Below are positions 7,926 to 18,083 of a stretch of DNA of 47,966 bases, in pieces. Source of the stretch: an uncultured Acetatifactor sp. (GTDB taxonomy: Bacteria; Bacillota; Clostridia; Lachnospirales; Lachnospiraceae). How positions within the stretch are numbered: the first letter of the stretch is position 1; the number at the start of each line of letters is the position of its first letter. The stretch is taken from contig CAKRRU010000003.1 in the NCBI GenBank assembly GCA_934394515.1, positions 1 to 47,966 of the forward strand, given 5' to 3'. The position numbers were made by a program, and so were the translations under genes. The notes under the pieces were generated by a model, which did no database searches, was not told where the DNA came from, and saw nothing but the letters and a program-made list of their open reading frames with translations.

Positions 7926-10900
7926 ATGTCAGCAATTAACGAAAAAAGCAGTTTTTCCTTTGTGTTTCAGCCGGTGACAAAGCTGTTCGAAGAGCAGGTA
8001 AGGCTTCATCCTGACAAGTGTGCAGTGGTATCGGGAAAAGAAAAATTCACGTATGCCCGGTTAAATGAAAGAGCAAACAGAATTGCAAATGCTCTCATTG
8101 AAAAAGGAATTCAGCGAGAGACTATTGTAGGCATCATAATGGAGCGCTGCTGTGATTTTTATGCGGTACGACAGGGAATTTTAAAGTCCGGTGGTGCATT
8201 TGCGGTAGCGGCACCGGATTATCCTGATGACAGAGTACAGTATATTTTTGAAGATGCGGGAATCCCTTTTGTTATCACAACAAAGGAAATTGCAGAGGAA
8301 CGCAGGGAACTGTTTGCAAAACTTTCCTGTACCGTATTGTTTCTTGAGGAATTGCTGGAATATGACAATACGGAAAATCCGGATACCGGGATTGAAGAGC
8401 ATGACCTTTGCTATTGTATTTATACCTCCGGCTCTACGGGAAAGCCCAAAGGGGTTATGATTGAGCACATCAACCTTGCCAATTTTGTGAATCCGGATCC
8501 CGCGAATGCGGAAACCTACGGATATGTAAGCCGGGGAAGCGTCTCACTGTCCATGGCAGCCATGACCTTTGATGTGTCCGTTCTGGAAGAATTTATTCCG
8601 CTGACCAATGGACTGACTGCGGTAATTGCGAGTGATGAAGAGATTCTGAATCCGATCATGCTTGGAGAACTGCTCATAGAGAATAACGTTGATATCATGA
8701 CGACAACACCTACATACCTGTCCAACATGATCGACCTGCCGCAGCTTGAAAAGGCTGTTTCACAGATCAAAGTGTTTGATGTGGGAGCAGAGGCCTTTCC
8801 TCCTGCGCTTTACGATAAGATCCGTGCTGTTAATCCTGATGCTTATATCATGAATGGCTATGGTCCCACGGAAACCACCATAAGCTGTACCATGAAAGTG
8901 ATCACGGAAGGTAAAAACATTACCATTGGTACGCCTAACGGTAACGTGAAAGTGTATGTGGTAGATCAGGACAATAAAGTGCTTCCGGACGGAGAAACCG
9001 GAGAACTGGTAGTTGCGGGTCTCGGCGTGGGACGCGGCTATATGAATCTGCCCGAAAAAACAGCCGCAGTTTTTATAGAACTGAATGGCGAAAGGGCGTA
9101 TAAGACCGGTGATCTGGCAAGAATCAATCCGGAAGGCGAGATCGAATTCTTCGGAAGAATGGACAACCAGATTAAACTGAGAGGATTGCGGATCGAGCTT
9201 GGTGAGATCGAAGAGGTCATCAACGGCTTTGAGGGAATCGTTACCAGCGTTACTGTGCCGGTAGATAATAAGTATCTTTGCTGTTATTTTATGGCGGACC
9301 GCAAGATCAATACCGAAGAACTTTCCGATTATGCGTCAGAAAGCCTGGCACATTATATGGTTCCGGATGTTTTTGTCCAGATGGACAAAATGCCGTTGAC
9401 CCAGAATGGAAAAATTGATAAAAAAGCACTGCCTAAGCCTGTTTCCCAGCCGGAGAAGCTGAAGGAACCGGAAACAGCCATGCAGAAGAAAATATTTGAG
9501 ATCGTTTCCAATGTGGTGGAGAATGATTTCTTTGGAATCGATACAAGCTTTTACAAAGCTGGTCTTTCTTCCATTAGTGCCATGAAGCTGTGTATTCTGA
9601 TCTCGGAGGAATTTGGTGTCACGGTGAAAACCAGTGATATTCATGAAAATAACACCGTTGAAAAACTGGAAAAGTATGTGATGCTAGCACCCAGGATCAG
9701 AACCTATGAGAAACGGGAGGTGTATCCGCTTACCGGATCTCAGAAGGGAATTTTTGCGGAATGCGCTAAAAATCCGGAAAGTACGGTGTACAATATTCCG
9801 TTCCTGTTTGACCTGGACAGCACAGTGGATCCGCAGAAGCTGTCAGAAGCAATCGTCCGGATGGTAAATGCCCATTCCTATCTGCTTACGGAAGTATTTC
9901 TCAATGATAGAGGAGAGATGGTACAGCGTCCGGGTACGGAGTCCTTTGCACCGGAAGTGATCGAGACCACAAATGAGCAGTTCGAAGATCTCAAAAATAA
10001 ACTGGTACGTCCGTTTAAACTGGAAAAGGGACGTTTATTCCGTGCGGAAATTTATCTGACAGAAGACAGGAAATATCTCTTTACAGATTTTCATCATATT
10101 ATTGCAGACGGCAATTCCTATGATATTATTTTCGAAGATATTGACAGAGCCTATAGAGGTGAAAAACTGGAAAAGGAATCCTATACGGGATTTGATGCTG
10201 CACTTGACGAAGAGCAGCAGATGAACGAGGGAAAATACAAAAAGGCGGAAAAATATTACGATAGCATTTTTGAAGGAATTGAGACAGAATCGCTTCCGCT
10301 TCCGGATCTGTACGGAAAAACGCCAGAAAAGGGTTATCAGGAAAGAAAACTGGATATTGCGGTAGACAAAATTCTGTCCGGTTGTGAAAAACTGGGAGTG
10401 ACTCCTAATGTTTTGTTCACCGGTCTGTTTGGTATTCTTATGTCCAGGTATGGGAATGCAGAAGACAGTCTTTTTGCAACCATCTATAACGGAAGAAATG
10501 ATTCCAGACTTGAAAATACGGTCTGCATGCTTGTAAAAACACTTCCGGTTTATTGCAGTTTTGATTCAAAAACTACGATTCAGACATATATGACAGAGCT
10601 TTCCGAACAGCTCCTGTCCTCCATGGCAAACGATATTTTCCCGTTTTCCGATATCTGTGCAAAATACGGATTTAATTCCGACCTTGTATTTGCATATCAG
10701 GCAGAGCTGAGTGACGATTATCCTATCGGAGATACCATTGCGAGGGGACATGATCTTTCCCTGGATATGGCTAAAATGCCACTGCTCATACAGGTAAGAG
10801 AGTATAATAATGAATATGTACTTACTGCGGAATACCGCAGTGATATGTACAGTGAAGCTTTTGTGGAGGGAATTCTGGATTCCTATGAGGCAGCAATGGA

Positions 10901-13900
10901 CTCTCTGCTGAAAACAAAATATGTATCGGAGATCTCTGTTATTTCCGAAAACGCATTAGACAAGCTTGCACAGTTCAATGATACGGCCTGCGAATATGAC
11001 AGAAATAAAACCATTTCCGATATGTTTGATGAAATGGTACAAAGTATACCGACAAATACAGCCGTTGTATTCAAAGACAAGAAATACACTTATGCAGAAC
11101 TGGATGAAATCAGTGACAGACTCGGAAAATACATAGCATCTCTCGGTATCGGCACTGAGGATGTAGTATCTATTCTGATTCCCCGCTGTGAATATATGGC
11201 GATCGCACCCATGGGTGTCATTAAGGCCGGTGCAGCATATCAGCCGTTGGATCCGTCATACCCGAAGGACCGGCTGATGTATATGCTGGAGGATTCCGCA
11301 GCGAAACTTTTGATTGCCGACAGAGAACTGTTACCGTTGGTGGAGGGATATCAGGGTCCCGTTTTATTCACCGATGAGATCATGCAGCTTGGAAATACAG
11401 ATGGTAAATTACATAAGCCACAGTTACATGATCTGTTTATTTTACTGTATACATCAGGCTCTACAGGTGTGCCGAAGGGATGTATGCTGGAATATGGAAA
11501 TATAACAGCATTCTGCCATTGGTACAGAAAATATTACAGTATAGATTCCAACAGCAAAATAGCGGCCTATGCGTCGTTTGGTTTTGATGCCTCCATGATG
11601 GATATTTATGGAGCGATTGCCAACGGAGCAGAACTCCATATTATTCCGGAAGAGATCCGGTTGGATTTTATCGGACTCCAGCAATATTTTGAAGAAAATG
11701 GGATCACACATTCCTTTATGACGACACAGGTCGGAAGACAGTTTGCACTGGAAATGGACTGCAAGAGCCTGAAATATTTATCGGTAGGTGGAGAAAAACT
11801 GGTTCCCTGTGAGCCGCCCCAAAACTATAAGCTGTTTAACGCCTATGGACCGACAGAGGCAACGATCTTTACCACCGTATTTGAAGTGGACAAGTATTAT
11901 CCGAATGTTCCTATCGGAAAAGCACTGGATAATTTCAAGCTTTATATCACAGACAAGGCAGGTCATCTGCTGCCGTATGGTGCCTGCGGTGAACTGATGC
12001 TGTCCGGCTGGCAGGTTTCCCGTGGATATCTGAATAAACCGGAGAAAACGGCAGAAGTATATACGAAGAATATTTATGATGATACGGAAGGGTATGAAGT
12101 GCTGTATCATTCCGGTGATGTGGCCAGATATCTTCCGGACGGAAATCTTCAGATCATTGGCAGAAAGGATTCCCAGGTAAAGATCAGGGGATTCCGCATC
12201 GAGCTTTCCGAGGTGGAAGAGGTGATCCGAAGATACCAGGGAATCAAAGATGCTACCGTAGTTGCATTTGATGATCCCAACGGCGGAAAATATATTGCGG
12301 CCTATGTGGTATCCGACAGCAAAGTGGATATCAACAGGTTAAATGATTTCATTAAGGAAACAAAGCCGCCCTATATGGTACCTGCAGTTACCATGCAGAT
12401 CGACAAGATTCCACTGAATCAGAACCAGAAGGTCAATAAGAAAGCACTTCCACTGCCGGAGAGAAAGGTAGAGGAGATCATTCAGCCTAAAACAGAGATT
12501 CAGCAGAAACTGTATGACTGTGTCGCAGAGGTACTCGGCTACACAGAATTCGGAATCACGACGGATATTTACGAGGCAGGACTGACGTCCATCAGTGCGA
12601 TCAAACTGAATATCCTGATTGCCAAAGCATTTGACATTGTTATAAAAACATCAGATATCAAGAATCATCCTACGATTGAAAAGTTAGAAGACTTTGTCCG
12701 GTGTGCCGGAAAAGCAGCAAAGAGAGAGGAACAGGACAGCTATCCGCTTACCAATACGCAGGAGGGAATCTTCATTGAATGTACTGCAAATATGGGATCC
12801 ACCATTTACAACATTCCCTACCTTCTGAAATTGGATAAAAAGGTAGATCTGGACAGACTCGCAGCTGCAATAGACAGCACGGTAGAGGCACATCCTTATC
12901 TGAAGACCCGTCTATTTATGGATGAAAACGGAGATGTTCTTCAAAAACGGGACGATCATTTGGGGTATAAAACGCAGATTCTGAACGAGATGAACAGGGA
13001 AACGCTGGTCCGGCCCTATATGTTGTTCAATGAACAGCTTTTCCGGTTTGAAATTTACAGAACCTGTAACGGAAATTACCTGTTCCTGGATATTCATCAT
13101 ATTATTGCGGACGGTACTTCTCTTGGTATTATCCTGAATGATATCAACAGGGCTTACAGTGGGGAAACACTGGAAAAGGAGAAGTATACCTCTTATGATC
13201 TGGCATTGGATAATAGGGATGCATTGAAGAGCGATGCCTATGAAAATGCAGAGAAATATTACAGATCCGTATTTGAGAATAAGGGAGGAAGTATCAACTT
13301 TTATCCGGACAAGACAGGACCGGTTCCTACAGCAGAGCTTTACCGCAGAGAGGTTACGGAGATTTCCGTACAGCAGGTGAAAGACTTCTGTAAGAAATAT
13401 GGAATTACAGAAAATGTATTCTTTATTTCTGTATTTGGTCTTACACTGGGAAAATATAATTTCCGGAAGGATGCAGTATTTACCACAATTTATCATGGAA
13501 GAAATGACTCCAGGCTTTCGGAAACGGTGGGTATGCTTGTAAAGACACTTCCCGTGTACTGTGACTTCTCAGGAAGCACAAAGGATGGCCTGCTGAAGGT
13601 GCAGCAGCAGTTGATCGATTCCATGAACAATGATATTTATCCGTTTTCACAGATCAGTCATGAATTTGACATAAAAGCGGATGCCATGGTGATCTATCAG
13701 GGAGACAATTTTGCATTTGACATGATCGGTGGGGAATATGCACAGGAAGAACCGATCCATTTAAATATGGCGAAAGCACCTGTTTCCATCAGCATTTCCA
13801 TCGAGAGAAATAAGTTTGTCCTGGAAATGGAATACCGTGGGGATATGTATAATGAGGAAACAATAAAATACCTTGCAGACAATCTTGAAACGGCTGCACA

Positions 13901-16900
13901 GGGAATCCTTGGAGAATACGATCCCGGAGAAATCCGGCTTATGTTTGAGGAACAGACACAGATGCAGGATATTCCCGAACATGCAGGGAAAACCTTTGTG
14001 GATCTGTTCAGAGAAGCAGCAGCAAAATATCCGGACAGACCGGCCGTAAGGGACGGAAACGGTGAGATCACTTACAGAGAACTGGATAAAATGTCAGATT
14101 ACATTGCACAAAAACTGACCGAAAACGGATTTGGCAGAGAAAAGGCAGCAGGCATTTTATGCGGAAGAACAAAAGAATATGCGGTAGCTTACGTGGGGGT
14201 TATGAAAGCGGGAGGAGCTTATGTTCCTTTGGATCCGGAGTATCCGCAGAGTAGAATTGAGTATATGCTGACGGATTCCGGAGCGGAAAATCTGCTTGTG
14301 ATCGACCAGTATCGCAGCCTGGTGGATTTCTATGACAAAAATATTATCAGTCTGGATAATGTTGTCACAGAAGCAAAGGATTTCGAACTTTCTGTAGAAC
14401 TTACAGCCCCGAAACCGGAGAATCTTGCGTATATGATTTACACATCGGGATCCACCGGCAAGCCCAAGGGTGTTATGATCGAACAAAGGAATCTGTTGAA
14501 CCTGATTGAATATATCAGACTGACAAGAAAGACTACCCCGGACGATGTTGTTGCAGAATTTGCAAGCTTTTGCTTTGATGCATCGGTAATCGATTTATTT
14601 GCTCCGCTTACAGCAGGTGCGGTATTATACATTTTGCCTGAAAGCATACGAAAAGATGCCGTTGCAGTCGGAAAATTCATAAAGGATGAGAACATCACCA
14701 CCGCAACCTTCCCGACACAGATGGGTGAACTGGTAGCGGAACTGCTTGAGGATGCTCCACATCTGAAATTTGTGACACTTGGAGGTGAGAAATTTAAGCA
14801 TTACAGAAACCGGACCTATCAGATGATCAATGGGTATGGTCCGACGGAAAATACCGTTTCTTCCACAGAATTCTGGGTGGACAGACAGTATGACAACATA
14901 CCGATCGGAAAATCCCAGCGGAATATCCGCAGTTATATTGTTGACAAAGATTTAAACAGACTTCCGGTGGGAGCCTCCGGTGAACTCTGTCATGCCGGTC
15001 GTCAGATCGCGAGAGGATATCATAATCTTCCCGAAAAGACGGCATCGGTGTTTGTAGAAAATCCGTATGCTGTGTGTGACGATGACAGGCGCCTGTACAG
15101 AACCGGTGATATGGTCCGGATGAAAGGTGACGGAAATATAGAGTATATCGGCAGAATTGATTCCCAGGTAAAAATCAGGGGATACCGTGTGGAGCTGGGA
15201 GAAATCGAAGGTGCCGTGCTGAAGCACGAACTGGTGAAAAATGCTGCGGTTACAGTCGTTGAAAAGGGCGGAAATAAATATATCACTGCTTATTACACAG
15301 GAGAAAGTATTCCGGAGGAGCAGCTTAAGACCTTCCTGGAGCCGCTGATCCCCGATTATATGATGCCGTCATTCTTTGTACATATTGATGAAATGCCTGT
15401 GACACCGGGCGGAAAGATTGATAAAAAAGCACTTCCGATACCGGAAATAACGACGAAGAACAGTGGTTATGTAGAGCCGGTGACTACGGTTCAGACAATA
15501 CTTTGTGAGATATTCGAGAAGGCGCTGGGAATTGAGAAGGTGGGAATCGAGGATAACTTCTTTGACCTGGGAGGTTCCTCACTTACGGCATCCAAGGTTG
15601 CTGTTATGTGTCTTACGAAGAATATTTCCATTGTATATGCAGATATATTTAAATATCCTACGGTGCGTGAACTGGCAACAGTGGTTGATGATGGTGCAGC
15701 AACGGAAACCGCACAAAGTAATAATGAGTTTTCAAATTATAACTACAACAGGATTCAAAGTGTCATCAGCGGAAATGTGGAAGAAAATGTTGACAGGATA
15801 ACGAAGGAAAATCTGGGTGATATCATGATCACAGGTGCTACCGGTTTCCTGGGAATACATATTCTGAAGGCATATCTGGACAATTACGATGGAAAAGTTT
15901 ATTGCCTGGTGCGCAAAGGTGCATATGAATCCATGGAAAAACGAATGATGCACATGTTGATGTATTATTTCGACAATCCTTATCAGGAACTGTTCGGACA
16001 GCGTATTATCTGTGTCGACGGCGATATTACATCAAAAGAGCAGGTGGAGGGATTTGCAGCTTACAAGTTCCGCACCATCATTAACTGCGCTGCATGTGTA
16101 AAGCATTTTGCGGCAGGTGACATTCTGGAAAAAGTAAATGTACGGGGCGTTCAGAACCTCATTGATTTCTGTAAGAATAACGGCCGCAGGCTGATTCAGA
16201 TCTCAACAGTATCTGTTGCCGGTGAGGGATCAGAGGGAGTTCCGCCGATGTCCAGAGTCTTTTGTGAAAATGATCTGTACATTGGACAGAATATTACAAA
16301 TGAATATATCCGTACCAAATTCCTGGCAGAAAGAGCGGTATTGGAAGCAGTTTCCGAAGGACTTGACGGAAAGGTGATCCGTGTGGGAAATCTGATGAGC
16401 AGAAATTCCGACGGAGAATTCCAGATTAATTTCATTACCAATGGATTTTTACGCAGCTTAAGAGGTTATAAAGCGATTGGTAAATTCCCTATGGGCGGTA
16501 TGCATGAAATTGCAGAATTGTCTCCCATTGATTCTACGGCACTTGCCGTATTGAAGCTGGTGCAGACGGACAGAAGATTTACCGTATTCCATGCATGCAA
16601 CAGTCATCATATTTATATGGCCGACCTGATCTATGCAATGCAAAGATATGGATTCCGGCTTGATATTGTAAGGGATGAAGAGTTTGAGGAAGCCGTAAAG
16701 GAATTTGCAAAGAACGGTAAGGAATCCGATGCTGTTTCCGGACTGATCGCATATACCTCACATAATGAAAATGAGATTTATACGATGGAATACGATAACG
16801 GATTCACGGCACAGGTACTATACAGGCTGGATTATAAATGGCCTGTTACAGATGACAGATATCTGGAAAGCGCAATCGCAGCACTTGACAGACTCGCATT

Positions 16901-16910
16901 TTTTGACTGA
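7926..16910 (+). CDS. Three-module non-ribosomal peptide synthetase with terminal reductase (A-T-C-A-T-C-A-T-R)
   Basis: 2994 residues, start backed by AGGAGG. Module 1: adenylation (core TSGSTGKPKG near 166) and carrier with Ser549 in AGLSS. Module 2: condensation (HHIIADG, His723), adenylation (TSGSTGVPKG near 1175) and carrier with Ser1555 in AGLTS. Module 3: condensation (HHIIADG, His1724), adenylation (TSGSTGKPKG near 2173) and carrier with Ser2552 in LGGSS. The C-terminus is a thioester reductase with TGATGFLG (about 2636) and the Tyr-x3-Lys pair in YIRTK. Each adenylation domain ends with an intact A10 lysine (NGKID, NQKVN, GGKID). There is no starter condensation, epimerase or thioesterase domain. 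The expected product is a tripeptide released as an aldehyde by NADPH reduction, or an alcohol after a second reduction. Gut Clostridia are known to carry NRPS clusters that release peptide aldehydes and derived pyrazinones. The amino acids cannot be called with confidence. Confidence 0.95.
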   Translation: MSAINEKSSFSFVFQPVTKLFEEQVRLHPDKCAVVSGKEKFTYARLNERANRIANALIEKGIQRETIVGIIMERCCDFYAVRQGILKSGGAFAVAAPDYPDDRVQYIFEDAGIPFVITTKEIAEERRELFAKLSCTVLFLEELLEYDNTENPDTGIEEHDLCYCIYTSGSTGKPKGVMIEHINLANFVNPDPANAETYGYVSRGSVSLSMAAMTFDVSVLEEFIPLTNGLTAVIASDEEILNPIMLGELLIENNVDIMTTTPTYLSNMIDLPQLEKAVSQIKVFDVGAEAFPPALYDKIRAVNPDAYIMNGYGPTETTISCTMKVITEGKNITIGTPNGNVKVYVVDQDNKVLPDGETGELVVAGLGVGRGYMNLPEKTAAVFIELNGERAYKTGDLARINPEGEIEFFGRMDNQIKLRGLRIELGEIEEVINGFEGIVTSVTVPVDNKYLCCYFMADRKINTEELSDYASESLAHYMVPDVFVQMDKMPLTQNGKIDKKALPKPVSQPEKLKEPETAMQKKIFEIVSNVVENDFFGIDTSFYKAGLSSISAMKLCILISEEFGVTVKTSDIHENNTVEKLEKYVMLAPRIRTYEKREVYPLTGSQKGIFAECAKNPESTVYNIPFLFDLDSTVDPQKLSEAIVRMVNAHSYLLTEVFLNDRGEMVQRPGTESFAPEVIETTNEQFEDLKNKLVRPFKLEKGRLFRAEIYLTEDRKYLFTDFHHIIADGNSYDIIFEDIDRAYRGEKLEKESYTGFDAALDEEQQMNEGKYKKAEKYYDSIFEGIETESLPLPDLYGKTPEKGYQERKLDIAVDKILSGCEKLGVTPNVLFTGLFGILMSRYGNAEDSLFATIYNGRNDSRLENTVCMLVKTLPVYCSFDSKTTIQTYMTELSEQLLSSMANDIFPFSDICAKYGFNSDLVFAYQAELSDDYPIGDTIARGHDLSLDMAKMPLLIQVREYNNEYVLTAEYRSDMYSEAFVEGILDSYEAAMDSLLKTKYVSEISVISENALDKLAQFNDTACEYDRNKTISDMFDEMVQSIPTNTAVVFKDKKYTYAELDEISDRLGKYIASLGIGTEDVVSILIPRCEYMAIAPMGVIKAGAAYQPLDPSYPKDRLMYMLEDSAAKLLIADRELLPLVEGYQGPVLFTDEIMQLGNTDGKLHKPQLHDLFILLYTSGSTGVPKGCMLEYGNITAFCHWYRKYYSIDSNSKIAAYASFGFDASMMDIYGAIANGAELHIIPEEIRLDFIGLQQYFEENGITHSFMTTQVGRQFALEMDCKSLKYLSVGGEKLVPCEPPQNYKLFNAYGPTEATIFTTVFEVDKYYPNVPIGKALDNFKLYITDKAGHLLPYGACGELMLSGWQVSRGYLNKPEKTAEVYTKNIYDDTEGYEVLYHSGDVARYLPDGNLQIIGRKDSQVKIRGFRIELSEVEEVIRRYQGIKDATVVAFDDPNGGKYIAAYVVSDSKVDINRLNDFIKETKPPYMVPAVTMQIDKIPLNQNQKVNKKALPLPERKVEEIIQPKTEIQQKLYDCVAEVLGYTEFGITTDIYEAGLTSISAIKLNILIAKAFDIVIKTSDIKNHPTIEKLEDFVRCAGKAAKREEQDSYPLTNTQEGIFIECTANMGSTIYNIPYLLKLDKKVDLDRLAAAIDSTVEAHPYLKTRLFMDENGDVLQKRDDHLGYKTQILNEMNRETLVRPYMLFNEQLFRFEIYRTCNGNYLFLDIHHIIADGTSLGIILNDINRAYSGETLEKEKYTSYDLALDNRDALKSDAYENAEKYYRSVFENKGGSINFYPDKTGPVPTAELYRREVTEISVQQVKDFCKKYGITENVFFISVFGLTLGKYNFRKDAVFTTIYHGRNDSRLSETVGMLVKTLPVYCDFSGSTKDGLLKVQQQLIDSMNNDIYPFSQISHEFDIKADAMVIYQGDNFAFDMIGGEYAQEEPIHLNMAKAPVSISISIERNKFVLEMEYRGDMYNEETIKYLADNLETAAQGILGEYDPGEIRLMFEEQTQMQDIPEHAGKTFVDLFREAAAKYPDRPAVRDGNGEITYRELDKMSDYIAQKLTENGFGREKAAGILCGRTKEYAVAYVGVMKAGGAYVPLDPEYPQSRIEYMLTDSGAENLLVIDQYRSLVDFYDKNIISLDNVVTEAKDFELSVELTAPKPENLAYMIYTSGSTGKPKGVMIEQRNLLNLIEYIRLTRKTTPDDVVAEFASFCFDASVIDLFAPLTAGAVLYILPESIRKDAVAVGKFIKDENITTATFPTQMGELVAELLEDAPHLKFVTLGGEKFKHYRNRTYQMINGYGPTENTVSSTEFWVDRQYDNIPIGKSQRNIRSYIVDKDLNRLPVGASGELCHAGRQIARGYHNLPEKTASVFVENPYAVCDDDRRLYRTGDMVRMKGDGNIEYIGRIDSQVKIRGYRVELGEIEGAVLKHELVKNAAVTVVEKGGNKYITAYYTGESIPEEQLKTFLEPLIPDYMMPSFFVHIDEMPVTPGGKIDKKALPIPEITTKNSGYVEPVTTVQTILCEIFEKALGIEKVGIEDNFFDLGGSSLTASKVAVMCLTKNISIVYADIFKYPTVRELATVVDDGAATETAQSNNEFSNYNYNRIQSVISGNVEENVDRITKENLGDIMITGATGFLGIHILKAYLDNYDGKVYCLVRKGAYESMEKRMMHMLMYYFDNPYQELFGQRIICVDGDITSKEQVEGFAAYKFRTIINCAACVKHFAAGDILEKVNVRGVQNLIDFCKNNGRRLIQISTVSVAGEGSEGVPPMSRVFCENDLYIGQNITNEYIRTKFLAERAVLEAVSEGLDGKVIRVGNLMSRNSDGEFQINFITNGFLRSLRGYKAIGKFPMGGMHEIAELSPIDSTALAVLKLVQTDRRFTVFHACNSHHIYMADLIYAMQRYGFRLDIVRDEEFEEAVKEFAKNGKESDAVSGLIAYTSHNENEIYTMEYDNGFTAQVLYRLDYKWPVTDDRYLESAIAALDRLAFFD

Positions 16911-16933
16911 TTCAATTAAAGGAGGAACTATTT

Positions 16934-17233
16934 ATGGAAATTACAAGTAAGAGAGAAGAAGGCAAAGTAACCATGGAAATCACAGGATGGCTGGATACAC
17001 AGACAGCACCGCAGCTGGGAGAGGCACTCTCCCAGCTGGACGATAATGTCACAAGCCTTGTATTCGATTTTTCAAAGCTGGAGTATATCTCATCCGCAGG
17101 CTTACGTCAGGTCGTTACAGCATACAAAAAAATGGCAGGCAAAGACGGATTCAAAATAATCAATGTTTCTAATGAAGTGTTTGACGTTTTCAGACTTACC
17201 GGATTTGACCAGAAAATTCAGATTGAAAAATGA
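16934..17233 (+). CDS. STAS-domain anti-sigma factor antagonist (RsbV/SpoIIAA-like)
   Basis: 99 residues, a single STAS domain of normal length, with AAAGGAGGA just upstream. The motif DFSKLEYISSAGLRQVV contains the conserved Ser (within ISSAG) that RsbW-type kinases phosphorylate. Unphosphorylated RsbV-type proteins bind the kinase and free its other partner. It lies 23 bases after the NRPS. The candidate kinases are the ATPase domain on the MATE exporter and, formerly, the decayed ATPase immediately downstream. No sigma factor gene is present in the window, so the output partner is unknown. Confidence 0.88.
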   Translation: MEITSKREEGKVTMEITGWLDTQTAPQLGEALSQLDDNVTSLVFDFSKLEYISSAGLRQVVTAYKKMAGKDGFKIINVSNEVFDVFRLTGFDQKIQIEK

Positions 17234-17427
17234 AAAAACTCTATTAACTAAGTTTTGCAGATGACGGAAAGCTGTTTAACCCTCTTACACGCAAAAACGA
17301 AAAGGATTTTGAGGATTTCGATGAAGGCGGAATGGGGATCAGTCTTGTGAAAGAATTGTGTTCCGGTATTCATTACAATAGCACTGACGGAAAAATGTGC
17401 TCAGTCTGGAATTTGCAGATAAGTAGA
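17230..17427 (+). pseudogene. Remnant of an RsbW-like anti-sigma kinase (C-terminal third)
   Basis: Translating the frame that enters the PPTase gives SFADDGKLFNPLTRKNEKD followed by EGGMGISLVKEL and a last strand ending VWNLQI. This is the D-x-G and glycine-rich end of a GHKL ATPase. It parallels RDNGVNFNPLEYSHDYEEF and HGIELVKKI in the MATE fusion. The N-box half is missing. What remains upstream is an ATG reading only MKKLY before stop codons, overlapping the end of the STAS gene. A deletion appears to have removed the first ~80 residues. The ancestral order was probably STAS-kinase-PPTase, and the kinase role may have passed to the MATE-fused domain. Confidence 0.7.
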
Positions 17428-18072
17428 ATGATGAGATTGTACAGAATAAATATTAACCATTTCGAGGATCCCCTGCAAAAGAAAGAGCTTCTCGGCCTGG
17501 TCGGCACAGAGCGGAGAAAAAAGGTCATCCGGTATCGTAGGCCGGATGACCGGAAGAGAAGTCTTGGCGCGGGTATTATTATTCAGAAAATTCTGAATGA
17601 CAATGGATTTTCAGAGAATCATCTGAAATACTCTGAAAATGAAAAACCGTTCATAGACGGTCTCTTTTTTAATGTATCTCATGCCGGGGATTATGTTGTA
17701 GGAGTAGTATCAGATTGTGAAGTCGGATGCGATATTGAAAAAGTTGTTAATGCGCCCCTGGAGGTTGCAGAACATTATTTTAATGCAGGGGAATTGGAAT
17801 ACATAAAATCCGAACAGGATAAAGACAGGGCATTTTTTACCCTTTGGACATTAAAGGAAAGTTATATGAAAATGACAGGCAGAGGAATGAGTCTTCTTCT
17901 GGATTCCTTTGAGATCCTTCCTGCGGCAACCGGATTTACACTGGGAAAATCTCCGGAAAAGCGTTGCTTTTTTAAAACTCTGCAGTTTGATGATTATATT
18001 TTTTCGGTCAGTAATGAAACAGATTTTTCCATAAATCCAATGGATTTTAATGATATTATTATAAGCTTATGA
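17428..18072 (+). CDS. Sfp-type 4'-phosphopantetheinyl transferase
   Basis: About 214 residues from MMRLYRIN. The open frame extends upstream, but that part is the RsbW remnant, so the start was placed where PPTase homology begins. There is no clear ribosome site, so the gene may be read by re-initiation or as a fusion with the remnant. Family motifs are intact: FNVSHAGDYVV, VGCDIEKV (the Mg-binding Asp-x-Glu) and FFTLWTLKESYMKMTGRG. Enzymes of this class attach phosphopantetheine from CoA to the carrier serines, here presumably Ser549, Ser1555 and Ser2552 of the NRPS. Length is normal for the Sfp group. Confidence 0.9.
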   Translation: MMRLYRININHFEDPLQKKELLGLVGTERRKKVIRYRRPDDRKRSLGAGIIIQKILNDNGFSENHLKYSENEKPFIDGLFFNVSHAGDYVVGVVSDCEVGCDIEKVVNAPLEVAEHYFNAGELEYIKSEQDKDRAFFTLWTLKESYMKMTGRGMSLLLDSFEILPAATGFTLGKSPEKRCFFKTLQFDDYIFSVSNETDFSINPMDFNDIIISL

Positions 18073-18083
18073 GGAGGAATTCT

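Noticed and set aside
17332..17427. N-terminal extension of the PPTase from the ATG at 17332
   Set aside because: The residues match the end of a GHKL ATPase, not a PPTase, so the extension is read as a kinase remnant, though a fused product cannot be excluded.
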